Source of the DNA: Chloroflexota bacterium
Lineage (GTDB): Bacteria > Chloroflexota > Chloroflexia > Chloroheliales > Chloroheliaceae
Direction: 5' to 3'
Assembly: GCA_028287745.1 (NCBI GenBank)
Contig: JAQBPB010000032.1
Location: 62,001 to 126,000, forward strand
Length of the DNA stretch: 64,000 bases
Under the pieces are notes generated by a model. It was not told where the DNA came from and ran no database searches. It saw only the letters and a program-made list of their open reading frames with translations. Positions 15,398 through 23,695 of this stretch are shown piece after piece (the stretch's first letter is position 1; each line of letters begins with the position of its first letter). The position numbers and the translations under genes are program-made.

Positions 15398-15425
15398 ATT
15401 ATACCTAAATATTTGAATTTGTCAA
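15398..15425 (-). promoter_or_regulatory. Consensus sigma-70 promoter
   Basis: Minus strand: perfect -35 TTGACA (15420-15425), 16-bp spacer, perfect -10 TATAAT (15398-15403). It drives the 95-residue protein gene with a leader of about 75 bases. Confidence 0.88.
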
Positions 15426-15434
15426 GCCTTTTTA

Positions 15435-15450
15435 TGTGACCAGGGTCACA
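15435..15450. promoter_or_regulatory. CRP/FNR-type operator palindrome
   Basis: TGTGACCAGGGTCACA matches the CRP core TGTGA-N6-TCACA exactly and is palindromic over six bases in each arm. Its centre is about 50 bases upstream of the predicted start of the leftward 95-residue gene. It also sits just beyond the stop of the KGG-repeat gene. Confidence 0.65.
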
Positions 15451-15460
15451 TTGATCATTT

Positions 15461-16099
15461 TTAGCTTTTATGCCGTTCCATTACGGTGTAAGTATTGGCT
15501 AAAGAGAGCGGTTTGCCGGACTGGGAAACGAACAAAAGCTGGATTTCACCTTCGGTAACAAGCCGGTCCTGCACATACGCTTGTAAGGAGTTGCCCGGTT
15601 CGGCCGCTAGGGTTTGCAACCGGGGGTTTTCTTCAAGGTCTTTAATAGTAAGCTTTATAATAGTGGGGATTTTGAACCCGGCCGCCATAAGTGCTTTTAT
15701 AGCATCGTTCCTTAAACGGGTCGCATCCTGTTTAGTGCGAGCGGCTTTAGCGGCAATCGCCTGGTAATATTCTTCACCATAACGCTCACGCGTGGTCAGG
15801 CCGCCTTTTTTACGTCTTTCGCTGTAGTCCTGCCCATGCCGGGCCATTGTGGTGGCACCGCCTAACGAGCCGATTTGTTTGTAAAAGTTGCTATCGCGGT
15901 GGCGCTGCTTGGTGGTTTCGCCACCGATGCGCCCGGCCCGGACATGATAGTCAGCTTCTTCGGTTTCTATATTTGGTTTCTGGAGCAATTCATTATTAAG
16001 GATTATATTTTTAATGTTTTTGTTATCTTCGGGCGACCCCGGTAAATTTTCAACATTTTCATCGTTAATTTTCGTTGGATCATCTGATCGGCTAGCCAT
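15461..16099 (-). CDS. KGG-repeat protein fused to recombinase-like domain
   Basis: About 212 residues in three parts. An acidic disordered N-terminus is followed by three KGG-type repeats of the form IGGxTTxxRxG (near 60-70, 81-91 and 100-110). The C-terminal segment (about 132-214) resembles the core of tyrosine recombinases: LRNDAIKALMAAGFKIPTI resembles box I, but the catalytic Arg is Lys, and LFVSQSGKPLS resembles the strand before the second box. The catalytic HxxR and Tyr are absent, so it cannot recombine DNA. A DNA-binding or stress role is inferred. ATG 16099 is preferred for its spacing from GAGGGAGA. A consensus promoter lies at 16154-16182. Confidence 0.65.
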   Translation of the reverse strand: MASRSDDPTKINDENVENLPGSPEDNKNIKNIILNNELLQKPNIETEEADYHVRAGRIGGETTKQRHRDSNFYKQIGSLGGATTMARHGQDYSERRKKGGLTTRERYGEEYYQAIAAKAARTKQDATRLRNDAIKALMAAGFKIPTIIKLTIKDLEENPRLQTLAAEPGNSLQAYVQDRLVTEGEIQLLFVSQSGKPLSLANTYTVMERHKS

Positions 16100-16153
16100 A
16101 ACCATTCTCCCTCTAAGTATGTTGAAGCAGTTGCTAATTGATTAGCTGTTTAT

Positions 16154-16182
16154 AGTATAATACATAATAGGGTAGGGGTCAA
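16154..16182 (-). promoter_or_regulatory. Promoter for the KGG-repeat gene
   Basis: Minus strand: -35 TTGACC (16177-16182), 17-bp spacer, -10 TATACT (16154-16159). Confidence 0.8.
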
Positions 16183-16273
16183 TAGGCTGGCACAGCCCGG
16201 CCATCGCGGTAATTTCCGGCCTGAAGAATTCTTAAAAAGGCCATTAGCTTTGCTGATAGGCTACTTTATAGAG

Positions 16274-16302
16274 TTGAACAAAAAACTTTGTCAGGTTATA
16301 AT
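16274..16302 (+). promoter_or_regulatory. Promoter for the KaiC-like gene
   Basis: -35 TTGAAC (16274-16279), 17-bp spacer, perfect -10 TATAAT (16297-16302). The leader before the KaiC-like gene would be about 120 bases. Confidence 0.85.
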
Positions 16303-16431
16303 ATACAGCGTATGCCGGGGGTAACCAGGAAATGTTATTCTAATTTACTAAATTTTTGTGAACCACTGTTCTAGTTTGGGTCGTTATTAAAGTGTGTCTA
16401 GTTTGCATAATTTGTTGTTAATAGAAAGAAC

Positions 16432-18015
16432 GTGCCGTTGAAACAAATTAAAATGTTGAATACCGGTATTGAAGGGTTTGACACCGTTCTGGGTGGTGGC
16501 ATACCTACCGGTAGCCTTGTTATGCTTATTGGAAGCCCTGGGACCGGCAAAACAATCATGATCCAACAGTTGTGTTTTGCCTGGGCCAGGCGACAGGAAG
16601 AGTTGCGCCAGTCAACTGTTAATTTTGAAAATGCTTCCAATGCGGCCTCTGGAAATAATATTGGAGGCCCTGGTAAAAAAAGAAGTCCTAAAAAAGGTTC
16701 GCAATCGGCTAGTTCTAAGGCTATCTATTTCAGCACTCTTTCTGAACCACACGACAAATTAATTGAGCACATTAGCCAGCTAGAGTTTTTTGATGAAGCC
16801 CTGTTTGTCGATGACATCCGGCTGCTTTCTTTGACCGGTGTAATGGATGAAGGTCTGCAAAAGGTTGGAGACCTCATTGTTGAAACCGCTCGTCATGAAA
16901 ATGCCGGGTTGATCTGTATTGACGGTTTCCGGGCCCTGGAAGGTCTGGCGCCCACTCCGGACTCTATTCGCCGGTTTCTCTACCGGCTGTCGGCCCAATT
17001 AAACCTGCTGGGTGTTACCACTATTGTGGCCCTTGAACGTAATCTGGGCGACTCCCCCTCCGAAGGGGACCTGACGATTGCCGATGTCATTATCGGTTTG
17101 TACCACCATATCGAAGGTTCGCGGGTTTACAGCCGGTTTGAAGTACGCAAGATCCGTGGGCTGAAGCAAATCCGGGGTTTACACAGTTATGAAATTAGCA
17201 CCAAAGGTTGGACAATTTATCCCCGCTTTGAGGCTCTGGCCCCTAAAATGCTTGAGTATTCAGGCGCAGGCCCTGAAGACAGCAGGATAACTTTTGATTT
17301 ACCGCCTTTCGAAGAAATGCTAGGCGGCGGTTTGCCCAAAGGTTCCACCACCCTGGTGGCCGGCTCATTGGGTTCCGGGAAAACCCTGTTAGGTCTGCAT
17401 TATCTTATGGCTGGGGTAAACCGTGGTGAACCTGGCCTGTTTGTGGGCTTTTATGAAAGCCCTGACCAGTTGTTTAATAAAGCTGACCGGTTTGGTATGG
17501 ACCTGCGCAGTGCAGTTCAAAACGGAATGATAACTTTGCTCAATTTTGCCCCAATCCAGCTTGAGCCGGATATTTTAGCTGTAAGAGTAAGCCAGGAAGT
17601 AGACAAACATTCTATCAAGCGCATGGTTTTCGATGGTGTCCTGGAAATTGACCGGGCCTGCCAGTTTGGGGACCGGACCCATGATTTCTTCGCGGCCCTG
17701 GTAACTTTCTCAAAAGTGAGAAATATTACAACTATTTATAACTATGAAATTAGCAAAATTATTGGCACGGAATTAGACTTAAGTAACACCTCACTTTCAC
17801 TCCTGGCAGAAAACCTGGTGCTACTTCGGCAGCAAGAACGCCGTAATAAGTTTTACCGGATTATATCTGTTTTACAAATGCGAGATAGTCTTCATGACTT
17901 GAGCGTCCGCGAATTCTTTATCCGAAATAATATTGGTATTACTATTCAAGGCGTAGCAGTGGGAGACGAAGACCAGATTTCCAGTTTAGCAGGCAACTTT
18001 GAGTCAGATAACTAG
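16432..18015 (+). CDS. KaiC-like double RecA-domain ATPase
   Basis: 527 residues with two tandem RecA/KaiC domains. Domain 1 has the P-loop GSPGTGKT (34-41) and Walker B LICID (160-164); domain 2 has GSLGSGKT (311-318) and Walker B MVFDG (398-402). Where cyanobacterial KaiC has paired catalytic glutamates (FEE), these read LSE and FYE. A low-complexity insert (about 62-95) separates the first P-loop helix from the next strand. It is followed by a single-domain response regulator, a common non-clock KaiC arrangement in heterotrophs, probably signalling through ATP state. No kaiA/kaiB is present. GTG 16432 is the assumed start; ATG 16453 is possible. Confidence 0.85.
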   Translation: MPLKQIKMLNTGIEGFDTVLGGGIPTGSLVMLIGSPGTGKTIMIQQLCFAWARRQEELRQSTVNFENASNAASGNNIGGPGKKRSPKKGSQSASSKAIYFSTLSEPHDKLIEHISQLEFFDEALFVDDIRLLSLTGVMDEGLQKVGDLIVETARHENAGLICIDGFRALEGLAPTPDSIRRFLYRLSAQLNLLGVTTIVALERNLGDSPSEGDLTIADVIIGLYHHIEGSRVYSRFEVRKIRGLKQIRGLHSYEISTKGWTIYPRFEALAPKMLEYSGAGPEDSRITFDLPPFEEMLGGGLPKGSTTLVAGSLGSGKTLLGLHYLMAGVNRGEPGLFVGFYESPDQLFNKADRFGMDLRSAVQNGMITLLNFAPIQLEPDILAVRVSQEVDKHSIKRMVFDGVLEIDRACQFGDRTHDFFAALVTFSKVRNITTIYNYEISKIIGTELDLSNTSLSLLAENLVLLRQQERRNKFYRIISVLQMRDSLHDLSVREFFIRNNIGITIQGVAVGDEDQISSLAGNFESDN

Positions 18016-18052
18016 TCAGGCTTGTAAATTAAGAAATCAGAGAAGACTATAA

Positions 18053-18400
18053 TTGGCTAAAGTACTTATTGTAGACGATGAACAGAGTTTGTTGTTTCTA
18101 TTACAGCAAATAGTGGAGGAGCAGGGCCATTACGTTTTGCTGGCCGAAAACGGCGAGCAAGCTCTGCATGCTCTCGAAAAAGAAAACCCTGATCTTATCA
18201 TTACCGATGTAATGATGCCCATTATGGACGGCTATCAATTGTTAATGGAAGTGAAAACCCGGCCGGAACTGTGCGATACAAAAGTCGTTCTAATTAGTGC
18301 TGCTCCGATTAACCGCCGTTTTGAACCAAAACCGGACGCTTACTTAACTAAACCCTATGACCTGGTTACAATCGAAGACCTTTTACTACAGCTTATTTGA
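18053..18400 (+). CDS. Single-domain response regulator (receiver)
   Basis: A 115-residue CheY-like receiver with no output domain. The acidic pair is in VDDEQ (8-12), the phosphoacceptor Asp is in IITDVMMP, the switch Ser is in VVLISAA, and the conserved Lys is in YLTKPY. TTG start at 18053 lies 38 bases after the KaiC-like gene, so they are likely co-transcribed. No histidine kinase is nearby, so the phosphodonor must be encoded elsewhere, perhaps with the KaiC-like ATPase as partner. Confidence 0.88.
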   Translation: MAKVLIVDDEQSLLFLLQQIVEEQGHYVLLAENGEQALHALEKENPDLIITDVMMPIMDGYQLLMEVKTRPELCDTKVVLISAAPINRRFEPKPDAYLTKPYDLVTIEDLLLQLI

Positions 18401-18490
18401 GTTATCCCCAGTTTCTCACCACGTTATCCGCATGGTATCCCCAAACGGCACAAAACGATTTGCTTGCGATAAACTAATTAAGCCTGTGTA

Positions 18491-18519
18491 TTGCATCTTA
18501 CATGAAGACACGCTATACT
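18491..18519 (+). promoter_or_regulatory. Promoter for the 472-residue membrane protein
   Basis: -35 TTGCAT (18491-18496), 17-bp spacer, -10 TATACT (18514-18519). It gives a leader of about 160 bases in which nothing else was recognised. Confidence 0.7.
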
Positions 18520-18687
18520 CAGGCTATAATTACCTGTGCTTTACAGCTAATATTGCTGCTTTCTAGCACCATGTATGGCCGCGCGTTAGGGGAGTAGCGC
18601 CAAATAAATTAGGCTGGCTAATAGAGCGGTTTACCGGTATTTGGCCCTAAAAGACCTCTTTTCAAAGATAGTGAGGAAGTTTGGTAA

Positions 18688-20106
18688 ATGAATATGAATA
18701 ACCAGCAGCGGGTTATTACTTATGTCCCAAAAGAGTCCCAGGAAACCGAAGAACCTTCCAGCGATATGCGAACTATCCGGCGCGGTTTGCGGATGTATAC
18801 CCATAAATTGGGTCTTAACTTCAGCCTGGTGCTGCTGCTTGCCTTTGCTTATCAGATCTTCGTGGCGGTCTTTATCGCCATGAATGGTATGAAGGCTATT
18901 CCCATCTTTGCCAATATCTCTCCTACTGATAGTACCCAGCAGGTCTTGAGCAGTGCCGCTGCGATTATTATTGCCGTAGTCATTCAGGGTTTGATTATCG
19001 CTGAAATGGCCCAGGTGGTCTGGCTCAGACACCCCGACCGCTTAAAAGTTCGCCTGATGAGCAGCTCCATCTGGTGGTGGATAATGCTGGTAGCTTTGAT
19101 CGTGACCATCGCGATAGACTTTCTACTGCTATTCTTAAGCGTAACCAATAAGACCAACTTGCCGGAAGCCTGGCAGGCGGTTCTCAAAAACCAGATGGCC
19201 GGCTTTACCATCCTGTTACTTTCCCTGTTAAACTTCCTGACCCTTTTGCGCTGCGCTTCGGTAATGCGGACCAGCACCAGCGAGGAAATCCGCCGCGAGG
19301 TCGAGGAAAGACTCAGTGCGATTGCGGAAGAAATCCTGATTGATGCCGGGGATAGCGCGCGCTCCAGGGCGGCCCAGGTCTGGAAGAAATTGGCCGTCAA
19401 TCCGCAGCGCTTTATCCCGATTCACGACTCGGTCCTGAACCTGCTTGTCAAGAATCATCCCAATATGGTCCCACCTCAAATTGGTGGCGATAACTGGGCC
19501 TATGACTTCACCGGGAATACCTTCGCGGCGGTCCCACCCGATGTTCACCAGGCGCTTTTGCAGAACCGCCACCGCCTGAGCCGGGATAACAAGAACCATT
19601 TTGACACCGATGATAACCAGTTGCTCTGGCGGCTGCCTCCTAGCGATATGGCTGAAATGATTGCTTACAATATGGAAACCTATGGTAAGCCCCGGTTTGT
19701 GGATATCACCGAACCGGAGAACCCTAAATTCCTGACCTGGCCGATTGAAATTGGCGCTTTAGGGTTTAACCCCGCAGCCGTTCAGTCCCAGGTAGGCGAT
19801 GCCCCGGTAATTGCGGCCCCGATGGGTAACCAGGCTACTCAGCAAATGCAAAACTCAGGTTTGCAACCGGCGGGAACCCGCCAGCAGGTCGTGGTCGCTT
19901 CACCCGGCCAGTCATTTGTTGCCAGCCTGACCCCGACCGAAAAGGCGCTCTTTGGCTCATATCTGACCCATACGGTATTCCCGCACGTCCACGGCTCCAA
20001 GTTCCCCCAGGGAGTGCCCGACCTGAGTATCTTTGAGGTCTTTGACAGTGTCGAGTTGCAGTGGTATTACCGCTACTGGAAGAAGCAAACCGGCTCACGC
20101 GCTTAA
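18688..20106 (+). CDS. Four-helix membrane protein of unknown function
   Basis: Not recognised; 472 residues. Four membrane segments are clustered at about 44-66, 88-110, 128-152 and 170-188. A long soluble region follows, with a charged helix (about 195-235), a mixed domain to about 345, a Gln/Ala/Pro-rich linker and a C-terminal segment ending FDSVELQWYYRYWKK. The C-terminal two thirds probably face the cytoplasm. GAGGAAG precedes the ATG, and the gene has its own promoter and a 16-bp terminator, so it is monocistronic. Confidence 0.75.
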   Translation: MNMNNQQRVITYVPKESQETEEPSSDMRTIRRGLRMYTHKLGLNFSLVLLLAFAYQIFVAVFIAMNGMKAIPIFANISPTDSTQQVLSSAAAIIIAVVIQGLIIAEMAQVVWLRHPDRLKVRLMSSSIWWWIMLVALIVTIAIDFLLLFLSVTNKTNLPEAWQAVLKNQMAGFTILLLSLLNFLTLLRCASVMRTSTSEEIRREVEERLSAIAEEILIDAGDSARSRAAQVWKKLAVNPQRFIPIHDSVLNLLVKNHPNMVPPQIGGDNWAYDFTGNTFAAVPPDVHQALLQNRHRLSRDNKNHFDTDDNQLLWRLPPSDMAEMIAYNMETYGKPRFVDITEPENPKFLTWPIEIGALGFNPAAVQSQVGDAPVIAAPMGNQATQQMQNSGLQPAGTRQQVVVASPGQSFVASLTPTEKALFGSYLTHTVFPHVHGSKFPQGVPDLSIFEVFDSVELQWYYRYWKKQTGSRA

Positions 20107-20129
20107 TAACCCGAATATAAGCAAATTGA

Positions 20130-20166
20130 GGCCGAAGAAAACTGGTTAAACCAGTTTTCTTCGGCC
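20130..20166 (+). terminator. Strong terminator
   Basis: A perfect 16-bp stem (GGCCGAAGAAAACTGG) with a five-base loop, 24 bases after the stop of the 472-residue membrane protein. A-rich and T-rich halves of the stem make it usable in both directions. Confidence 0.85.
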
Positions 20167-20191
20167 TTACTCATCTAATAAACTCAAATTA

Positions 20192-20508
20192 TGGCCCGCA
20201 GCGGGTTCCGGTGAGTTGCCGTTCGGCAGCCCCATTTATGAGAGTGATTGGGTAATTAACCAGGGCTATACCGCCAAACATCCGGAAATTGACATAACCC
20301 GGCCGCTGGACGTAGCGCAGGGTACTCAGGTCCATACCCCCTGACCGGCAATATTCCGGTCCGCAACGGCCAGGTGGTCAGGCGCGGCGATGTGATAGGG
20401 TTATTGGGCAATACCGGCAAAAGCACCGGCCCGCACCTGGATTATGAATTGTTCCAGGGCCAGCAGCGTCTCAACCCGTCTGACTGGATCTACCGTAAAA
20501 CTTCTTAA
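20192..20508 (+). pseudogene. Remnant of an M23 (LytM-type) metallopeptidase
   Basis: Two fragments of one M23 peptidase in different frames. The first (20192-20344) contains INQGYTAKHPEIDI, the segment around the first zinc ligand, and ends at a TGA at 20342. The second (about 20345-20508) contains NGQVVRRGDVIGLLGNTGKS and GPHLDYEL with a terminal NPSDW, the usual end of the domain. The middle of the domain and the whole N-terminal region with signal peptide are missing. The gene is therefore deleted and frameshifted. The TetR promoter overlaps its last bases. Confidence 0.8.
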
Positions 20509-20537
20509 TTGACATGAAATGCGCTATATTCTAAAAT
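20509..20537 (+). promoter_or_regulatory. Promoter for the TetR gene
   Basis: Perfect -35 TTGACA (20509-20514), 17-bp spacer, -10 TAAAAT (20532-20537). Confidence 0.85.
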
Positions 20538-20589
20538 CAGACCGGGTTCTTTTGAACGAGTGGTAGAATTTTCCTGTGACTGGAGAATA

Positions 20590-21252
20590 ATGAGCCAGAA
20601 AGTCCGGTTAGAAACCACCAGCAAATCTAACCGTAAGGTAGAAAATAAAGTAGATAAGCCGCGTATCCGGTTGAGCCAGCAAGTGATTGTCGCGACTGCC
20701 TCCGACCTGTTCGCCCGGAACGGTTTTGGCGCAACCAGCCTGGACGCTATTGGCGAGGCGCTGGGTGTCACCAAGGGTGCCCTTTATTACCACATTAAGA
20801 ATAAAGAGGAGATTCTGAAGCTCATCTTTATGACGGTCCTGACCGTATCGGAAGAACCCCTGCGCCAGATTGCCCAGGCCGAATTGCCCCCAGCTGAAAA
20901 GTTGCGCCGGGCGATTGCCCATCACGTGGCAGTCGCCGCCGACCGTTCCCCGGCTATGACAATCTTTTACCGCGAAGATGTCCACCTGACCGGCCCGTTC
21001 GCCCGGGAGATTGCGGCCCGTAAAAAAGCTTACGAGCGCCTGTTCGAGAAAATTGTCGAGGAAGGCATCACCCTGGGCGTGTTTCACAAAGAGATTGACC
21101 CCAAGATCGCTACTTTCGGTATCCTGGGAATGTGCAATTGGCTTTCCCAATGGTACCGGCCCGGCGGCACCTATACTCCCCAGCAAATAGCGGCTTTCTT
21201 CAACCAGTTGGCGTCTTTCGGGCTGGCCCTTCCCGATGCTTCTTCTCTATAG
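20590..21252 (+). CDS. TetR-family transcriptional regulator
   Basis: About 220 residues. A basic disordered N-terminus is followed by a TetR helix-turn-helix (about 30-76: VIVATASDLFARNGFGATSLDAIG, then LGVTKGALYYHIKNKEEI) and an all-helical ligand domain resembling the TetR_C groups of fatty-acid or ring-degradation regulators. ATG 20590 has GGAG five bases upstream. It has its own near-perfect promoter and no co-directional partner close by, so its targets are probably elsewhere; the TetR-type palindromes at 28.3-28.4 kb are one candidate. No palindrome of that type lies at its own promoter. Confidence 0.9.
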   Translation: MSQKVRLETTSKSNRKVENKVDKPRIRLSQQVIVATASDLFARNGFGATSLDAIGEALGVTKGALYYHIKNKEEILKLIFMTVLTVSEEPLRQIAQAELPPAEKLRRAIAHHVAVAADRSPAMTIFYREDVHLTGPFAREIAARKKAYERLFEKIVEEGITLGVFHKEIDPKIATFGILGMCNWLSQWYRPGGTYTPQQIAAFFNQLASFGLALPDASSL

Positions 21253-21316
21253 TTGTTTAAGTTGAAATAATAAGCATTATATTAATATTTGGGGTATCCC
21301 TAATATTTAGGAACCC

Positions 21317-21345
21317 TTTACTTCAGGCATGATAAGTTGTAAAAT
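21317..21345 (+). promoter_or_regulatory. Promoter for the 88-residue protein gene
   Basis: -35 TTTACT (21317-21322), 17-bp spacer, -10 TAAAAT (21340-21345). Confidence 0.65.
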
Positions 21346-21420
21346 AAGGTAAGCTACTTTCAAGCGGTCACTTTAACGCAAAGAATTTATAAAAGTGCAT
21401 GTTTAAGAGGTTTTAATAAA

Positions 21421-21687
21421 ATGGCAATGGAGTCAGGAAATTATTCCGAAGACACTGATTATCTTCTTATTCCCTTTGACAACTATGGTAATTCCAGCAT
21501 TTCGGGTGGCGAAGTTTCCGACCTGAATTCCATCTCCTTATTAGAACGCCTTAATATCGAAAATCTTGAAACCTCTTGCCTCTCTACCGGTAAAACCCAG
21601 GTCCGTACTTCCGAAGCCTGGCTGCTGCGCCGGATTGAACCCTTTGGCCCGGTAGATTACCTGGAATATCACCACCGCATTAACTAA
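21421..21687 (+). CDS. Small acidic protein, unknown
   Basis: Not recognised; 88 residues, acidic and Ser/Asn-rich in the first half with a more ordered C-terminal segment (AWLLRRIEPFGPVDYLEYHHRIN). No signal or membrane segment. AGAGG lies about ten bases before the ATG, and a fair promoter is placed 75 bases upstream, so it is probably a real monocistronic gene. Confidence 0.55.
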   Translation: MAMESGNYSEDTDYLLIPFDNYGNSSISGGEVSDLNSISLLERLNIENLETSCLSTGKTQVRTSEAWLLRRIEPFGPVDYLEYHHRIN

Positions 21688-21856
21688 CTCAAATTAAACC
21701 AAAAACCTGTAACCTTCCTCCTGCCTGATCCGTAATAAAATCAAGAATGGCGTTGAGCGCATGAGTCCAACCCTTCGACTGATATAACAGCCTTTACAGG
21801 CAGGCTTTTGTTAGTGATTAAGCCTTCAAGCAATCTATTTCGGAGGTTATTAAGTT

Positions 21857-22117
21857 ATGGAACTGATTTTCTTTCTACTTATCGGCTTACTTGCCGGGTT
21901 AGCGGCCAACGCTATTATGGGACGGCGTTCCTCGTTTATCTTGAATGTAATTCTGGGTGTGGCCGGGGCTTTTGTAGGCGGCTGGTTGTTACGAGCCATC
22001 GGGTTCTATCCTTTCGGCTTTGTGGGCACCCTGCTTTCCGCTTTTATCGGCTCGATAGTGGTGCTGTGGGTGGTCGGCCTGTTCACAGGTAACGGCAACC
22101 GGCGAGTGCGTTTCTAG
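21857..22117 (+). CDS. GlsB/YeaQ/YmgE-family small membrane protein
   Basis: 86 residues, nearly all hydrophobic, forming three membrane segments. The pattern GLLAGLAANAIMG, then ILGVAGAFVGGWLL and a final FIGSIVVLWVVGL is that of the transglycosylase-associated (GlsB/YeaQ) family. These proteins are linked to envelope or general stress in several bacteria, but their activity is unknown. GGAGG lies ten bases before the ATG. Confidence 0.88.
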   Translation: MELIFFLLIGLLAGLAANAIMGRRSSFILNVILGVAGAFVGGWLLRAIGFYPFGFVGTLLSAFIGSIVVLWVVGLFTGNGNRRVRF

Positions 22118-22209
22118 CTTCCCCAGGCCACCGGTAGTGACCTGAAATTCCGGGTTGGGCAAATATTTAATTCCAGCCCCGGTACGCGCCTATAGAATTT
22201 GTTATAATT

Positions 22210-22235
22210 AAGCGGTCTTTTAACTGAGGCCGCTT
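22210..22235 (+). promoter_or_regulatory. Hairpin at the 5' end of the hisA leader
   Basis: AAGCGG (22210-22215) pairs with CCGCTT (22230-22235) and is followed by ATTTATTTT. A TATAAT at 22203-22208 just upstream lacks a good -35. If that is the promoter, the hairpin would form the very start of the transcript, where it could stabilise the mRNA. Confidence 0.35.
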
Positions 22236-22270
22236 ATTTATTTTAAAGACTTGATAAAAGAAGAGAAGAA

Positions 22271-22978
22271 ATGCTTATACTTCCGGCGATTGACCTTAAA
22301 GATGGAAAATGTGTCAGGCTCTACCAGGGCGATTACTCTCAGGTAACAGTTTTTAGTGATGATCCGGCCGAATTTGGCCGCCGCTGGCGGGACGAAGGCG
22401 CGCAATATTTGCACCTGGTGGACCTGGATGGGGCTAAAGCCGGGAAGCCGGTTAACCTGGCAGTTATTGACCAGATTAAGCAGGCCAGCGGCTTGCCGGT
22501 CGAGCTTGGCGGCGGTATCCGGGACGAAGCCACCGTGGTCGAACTCCTGGGCCGGGGCATTGACCGGGTAATTTTAGGGACGGCCGCCCTGCGCGACCCC
22601 GAGATGAGCGGCCAGCTTTGTAAGAAGTATGGGGACCGGATTGCGATTGGGATTGACGCCCGCAACGGCCTGGTCGCGGTGGAAGGCTGGACCGAAACTT
22701 CCAATATCACGGCGATTGACCTGGCCCAACGGCTAGTCGCCCTGGGCGCGGAACGCTTTATCTATACCGATATCAGCCGGGACGGCACCCTGACCGAGCC
22801 GAATTACGAGGCTTTTGCCGAGTTTGCGGCCGCAGCGGGTAAGCCAGTGATTGCCAGCGGCGGGGTCGCTCGCGCCGAGCAGGTCCGCAAACTGGCCGAC
22901 CTTGGCGCGGAAGGCGTCATTATTGGCCGGGCGCTCTATACCGGCGACGTCAACCTGCGCGAATTGCTGACCGCCTAG
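22271..22978 (+). CDS. hisA: Phosphoribosylformimino-AICAR ribotide isomerase HisA
   Basis: Fourth step of histidine synthesis: Amadori isomerisation of ProFAR to PRFAR. The 235-residue length is normal for a HisA TIM barrel. The catalytic acid/base Asp is in PAIDLKDGKCVRL near the N-terminus and the second Asp is in IGIDARNG. Phosphate-binding loops are ELGGGIR and IASGGVAR, with the N-terminal half-barrel signature LHLVDLDGA. No other his gene lies alongside, so the pathway is scattered or this gene was separated from its operon. GAGAAG precedes the ATG. It is hisA rather than hisF by its length and the LVDLDGA motif. Confidence 0.95.
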   Translation: MLILPAIDLKDGKCVRLYQGDYSQVTVFSDDPAEFGRRWRDEGAQYLHLVDLDGAKAGKPVNLAVIDQIKQASGLPVELGGGIRDEATVVELLGRGIDRVILGTAALRDPEMSGQLCKKYGDRIAIGIDARNGLVAVEGWTETSNITAIDLAQRLVALGAERFIYTDISRDGTLTEPNYEAFAEFAAAAGKPVIASGGVARAEQVRKLADLGAEGVIIGRALYTGDVNLRELLTA

Positions 22979-23078
22979 AAGCTTGCCGTAACCTTTAACC
23001 GGTCCGGCCTTTTTAATTGGTGATAAGTACTATTTGCCCTGATTTTAAGTTAGCATTAAAACAGAAAGGGATAGAAGC

Positions 23079-23690
23079 TTGCCAATTCAAGCGGTGGTTT
23101 TTGATATCGGAGGCGTCCTGGAATTTAACCCCCGGACCGGGTGGGCGTTGAAGTGGGAGGCCCGGCTTAATTTGCCACCGGGCACGCTGGCGGAACGGCT
23201 CGGCCAGGTATGGCAGGCCGGTAGTATCGGTACAATGCCGGAAGAGGAAGTCGAAAAGAATATCAGGGAGCTTTTAGGGCTTGACCAGGCTCAACTGGCG
23301 GCCTTTATGGCTGATATCTGGAAAGAATACGTAGGCATCCTGAACGTTGAATTGACCGACTATTTCGCCAGCCTGCGCCCGCGTTACAGGACCGGGATTA
23401 TTAGCAATAGTTTTGTGGGCGCCCGTCAGCGAGAAGAAGCGCTCTATCATTTTGGCGAACTGTGCGACCTGGTGGTTTACTCGCACGAAGAAGGCGTTAG
23501 CAAGCCTGACCCGCGTATCTTTGAACTGGCTTGCCAGCGCCTGGAAGTGCCGCCCGGCGAGATGATTTTCCTGGATGATGTGCCAGGCCATGTAGCGGCG
23601 GCCCGCGCCCGGGGTATCCGGGCTATCCTGTACGAGGACAATGCCCAGGCTATCGCTGATATTCAGCGTTGCCTGGAAGCCGCTTACTAA
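23079..23690 (+). CDS. HAD-superfamily hydrolase
   Basis: 203 residues with the HAD phosphatase motifs. Motif I is FDIGGVL, whose Asp is the nucleophile while the usual second Asp is Gly. Motif II is IISNS, motif III is the Lys in GVSKPDPRIF, and motif IV is FLDDVPGH. The helical cap lies between motif I and II (about 15-90), as in YihX-type sugar-phosphate phosphatases. TTG start at 23079 has AAAGGGA upstream. The substrate is not predictable. Confidence 0.88.
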   Translation: MPIQAVVFDIGGVLEFNPRTGWALKWEARLNLPPGTLAERLGQVWQAGSIGTMPEEEVEKNIRELLGLDQAQLAAFMADIWKEYVGILNVELTDYFASLRPRYRTGIISNSFVGARQREEALYHFGELCDLVVYSHEEGVSKPDPRIFELACQRLEVPPGEMIFLDDVPGHVAAARARGIRAILYEDNAQAIADIQRCLEAAY

Positions 23691-23695
23691 TTTCC

